From Streptomyces sp. NBC_01351 (GTDB lineage Bacteria; Actinomycetota; Actinomycetes; Streptomycetales; Streptomycetaceae), in NCBI RefSeq assembly GCF_036237315.1, contig NZ_CP108356.1:6887501-6951500 (forward strand): DNA of 64,000 nt, written 5' to 3'. Both the position numbers and the translations under genes were made by a program. The notes under the pieces were generated by a model, which was given only the letters and a program-made list of their open reading frames with translations, did no database searches and was not told the origin of the DNA. Below, one piece after another: positions 62,277 to 64,000 of this stretch (positions are counted from its first letter, which is position 1; each line of letters opens with the position of its first letter).

Positions 62277-63413
62277 GTGACTCCTGCTCCCACCCCGGTG
62301 CCCGCCTCGCCGAGCACGGCGCGTGCCATCAACGACCGCCTGGCCCTGCAACTCCTGCAGGACTCCGGACCGCTGACGGCCACCCAGCTCAAGGCCATGA
62401 CCGGACTCTCCCGCCCCTCGGTCGCCGACCTCGTCGACCGGCTCACCGAGGCCGGGCTGATCGAGGTCGTCGGGGAGTCGGGCGAACAGCGGCGCGGCCC
62501 CAACGCCAAGCTCTACGGGATCGTGGCCCACCGCGCGCACCTGGCCGCCCTGGACGTACGGACCGACAGCGTCACCGCCGTCGTCACCGACCTCCTCGGC
62601 AGGCCCCTCGCCGAGGCGGCCCTGCCGGTGGGCGCCCCCGAGGACGCGGTGGCCGCCCTGCTGCGCACCGCCCGCGAGGCAGGGGCCGACGAACTGCACA
62701 CCGTCGTCATCGGCGCCCCCGGGCTGGTCGCCCCCGCCACCGGAGAACTCCGCGACACCACCGGTCTGCCGGCCTGGCACCGGGAGCTGGTGGCGGTCCT
62801 GCAGCGGAGCCTGCCGGCCGTGGTGGTCGTCGAGAACGAAACGAACCTGGCGGCCCTCGCCGAGCAGCGCCTGGGCGCCGCCCGCGATCTGGACTCCTTC
62901 GTCCTGCTGTGGCTCGGCGCGGGGGTGGGCGCGGGAGTGGTCCTGGACGGCCGGCTCCGCCGGGGCGCCTCGGGCGGGGCCGGGGAGATCGGCTTCCTCC
63001 CGGTCCCGGGCACCGGCGGGCTGCCGTCGGCCACCGACTGCGCGGGCGGCTTCCACGCCCTGGTGGGCCGGGACGCGGTCGTGGCGCTGGCGCGCGAACA
63101 CGGCTTCGAGGGGCCGGCGGAGGAAGCGGCGGCGGGGGCCGCCGGGGAGGCCTTCCTCGAAGCCCTCGCCGACCGCCTGGCCCTGGGCGCGGCGGCCGCC
63201 GCGGCGCTGCTGGACCCGGGCTGCGTGGTCCTGGCCGGCGAACTCGGCCGCGCGGGCGGCCCCGCCCTGGCGGCCCGGGTCGCGGCCCGCCTGGCGTCAC
63301 TGACCCCGGTCCCGACGGAGGTCCGAGCCACGACCCTGGGCGACCCGGCGGTCCTGGCGGGGGCCAGACTGGCGGCCCGCGAGGCGGCCCAGGCGGTGCT
63401 GTTCGGGGGGTGA
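62277..63413 (+). CDS. ROK-family transcriptional regulator
   Basis: The 378-residue protein has an N-terminal winged HTH (LQDSGPLTATQLKAMTGLSRPSVADLVDRL) and a sugar-kinase-like domain (VVIGAPGLVAPATGEL, LWLGAGVGAGVVLDG, GGAGEIGFLPV). The zinc motif with three cysteines after GEIGF, common in ROK proteins, is missing: only one Cys remains (SATDCAGG). GTG 62277 is preferred because of the nearby -10-like hexamer; ATG 62268 and GTG 62250 are alternatives. Confidence 0.87.
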   Translation: MTPAPTPVPASPSTARAINDRLALQLLQDSGPLTATQLKAMTGLSRPSVADLVDRLTEAGLIEVVGESGEQRRGPNAKLYGIVAHRAHLAALDVRTDSVTAVVTDLLGRPLAEAALPVGAPEDAVAALLRTAREAGADELHTVVIGAPGLVAPATGELRDTTGLPAWHRELVAVLQRSLPAVVVVENETNLAALAEQRLGAARDLDSFVLLWLGAGVGAGVVLDGRLRRGASGGAGEIGFLPVPGTGGLPSATDCAGGFHALVGRDAVVALAREHGFEGPAEEAAAGAAGEAFLEALADRLALGAAAAAALLDPGCVVLAGELGRAGGPALAARVAARLASLTPVPTEVRATTLGDPAVLAGARLAAREAAQAVLFGG

Positions 63414-63450
63414 AGGGCGGCGGCTGCTCCTGGGCGGCATCAGGGAGGGC

Positions 63451-63599
63451 TTGGGGGTTTCCCGGCAGTCTTCGTTTTTCCGTGTCGTGACGGCCTGTCA
63501 AGGGCGCTCCTTCGTCGCGTCGCTTCGCGATTTCGCTGCGCTCAACCCTTGACAGACCGTCCCGCCACGGAAAAACGAAGACTGCCGGGAAACCCCCAA
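63451..63599. repeat. Long inverted repeat with 54-base arms
   Basis: Arms 63451-63504 and 63546-63599 are inverse complements over 54 bases with only three mismatches, around a 41-base loop (63505-63545) with many TCG triplets. Each arm holds GTTTTTCCGTG or its complement, so it would also make a very stable bidirectional terminator. The 429 bases from 63414 to 63842 otherwise hold no gene. Confidence 0.85.
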
Positions 63600-63767
63600 A
63601 AGAACGGGCCGGGGGACAAAGGACAGGGGCGGGGCGGTCAGGGATGCCCGACCCTGCTTCGGTAGGGGCCGGGCCGCAGCCCGGGCCCGTCAGCCCCGGC
63701 TTCCGGGCCGGGCAGGCGGCCGGCCCTCGCCAAACAGCGACCACAAGCACCCCAGCCCCCGACAGGC

Positions 63768-63855
63768 GCCACGAATCGCTACGCGCTCCTCGACGACGGC
63801 GTCTGCGACGGTCTTGGGCTGGACATAAGCCGCCACAAATCGCTACGCGCTCCTC
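63768..63855. repeat. Imperfect tandem duplication, 64-base period
   Basis: GCCACGAATCGCTACGCGCT... at 63768-63791 recurs at 63832-63855 with one base changed in 24, and weaker similarity continues (GACGGTCTTGGGCTG against GACGGCCGTCTCGGGCTG). The right copy contains the stop of the acetyltransferase gene, so the left copy is a duplicated gene end. Confidence 0.65.
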
Positions 63856-64000
63856 TTTGCTCGGCGTCCGACGGCCGTCTCGGGCTGATGCGACGTTGTG
63901 CGGAAGTCCAACATGTAGAAGACCTTGTCGTAACGCCGGGCACCGACGGCGACGAAGTCCGGCAGGCGCCCGTATTCGGCGAAGCCCAATGAACGGTAGA
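63843..64000 (-). CDS. GNAT acetyltransferase, C-terminal fragment (gene continues beyond window)
   Basis: Reading leftward from base 64000 the frame encodes YRSLGFAEYGRLPDFVAVGARRYDKVFYMLDF, the C-terminus of a GNAT acetyltransferase (the LYRSLGF helix and the final strand), then about 18 non-conserved residues to TAG at 63845-63843. Only 51 residues are in the window. It is too short to have been listed as a reading frame. The tail overlaps a tandem duplication. Confidence 0.8.
   Translation of the reverse strand, partial: YRSLGFAEYGRLPDFVAVGARRYDKVFYMLDFRTTSHQPETAVGRRAKRSA

Overview
The window is GC-rich throughout, uses many GTG starts and has repeated ATGA/GTGA stop-start overlaps. It encodes a Wbl iron-sulphur protein, ECF sigma and giant LuxR regulators, SpoIIE-type partner-switch proteins, coenzyme-F420-type reductases and a SCO0930-like lipoprotein. 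Together these point to a Streptomyces (or close actinomycete) chromosome. No rRNA, tRNA, CRISPR array, phage or intact insertion sequence was seen.

Left part (1-10 kb): the end of a WYL regulator; a VanZ-like gene with a VanRS-type two-component system but no vanHAX; rpe; a SorC-type sugar regulator; an RNase Sa-like secreted ribonuclease overlapping its barstar-type inhibitor; a truncated haemoglobin with an ABM monooxygenase; and a receiver-flavoprotein fusion coupled to a UBP zinc-finger protein.

Central part (10.3-34 kb): 24 consecutive plus-strand genes with gaps of at most 74 bp, many overlapping. They encode three DJ-1/PfpI proteins, a benzoylformate-decarboxylase-like ThDP enzyme, four NTF2-fold proteins, a GMC oxidoreductase, a glyoxalase-fold protein, an AGE-type barrel protein, GlgX, a full partner-switching set (two STAS proteins, kinase, PP2C phosphatase), a ParA-like ATPase, an aldehyde dehydrogenase, an F420/NADP-type reductase, a three-subunit molybdenum hydroxylase, an MFS exporter and a cNMP-domain histidine kinase. 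A strong hairpin follows. I read this as one co-regulated carbonyl/aldehyde and sugar-oxidation system of unknown product; I do not recognise it as a described cluster. A degenerate IS701-like protein translationally coupled to XdhC follows shortly after and probably serves the molybdenum enzyme.

Right part (37-64 kb): guaB1; an ECF sigma facing a 961-residue LuxR regulator; a LytS/LytTR pair around a sodium:solute symporter; a three-gene operon (LLM flavoprotein, SDR, SGNH hydrolase); a probable lysine-catabolism regulon (cationic amino acid permease, AsnC regulator, DavA-like amidase, DavB-like lysine monooxygenase) sharing a triple-box operator; a small leader-peptide gene before a stand-alone glutathionyl-hydroquinone-reductase N-domain; a uracil/xanthine permease; and a divergent MFS/ROK pair around a perfect palindrome. 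Dispersed GC-rich repeats lie in several intergenic regions and also reach into coding sequence (VOC protein, barstar, symporter C-terminus).
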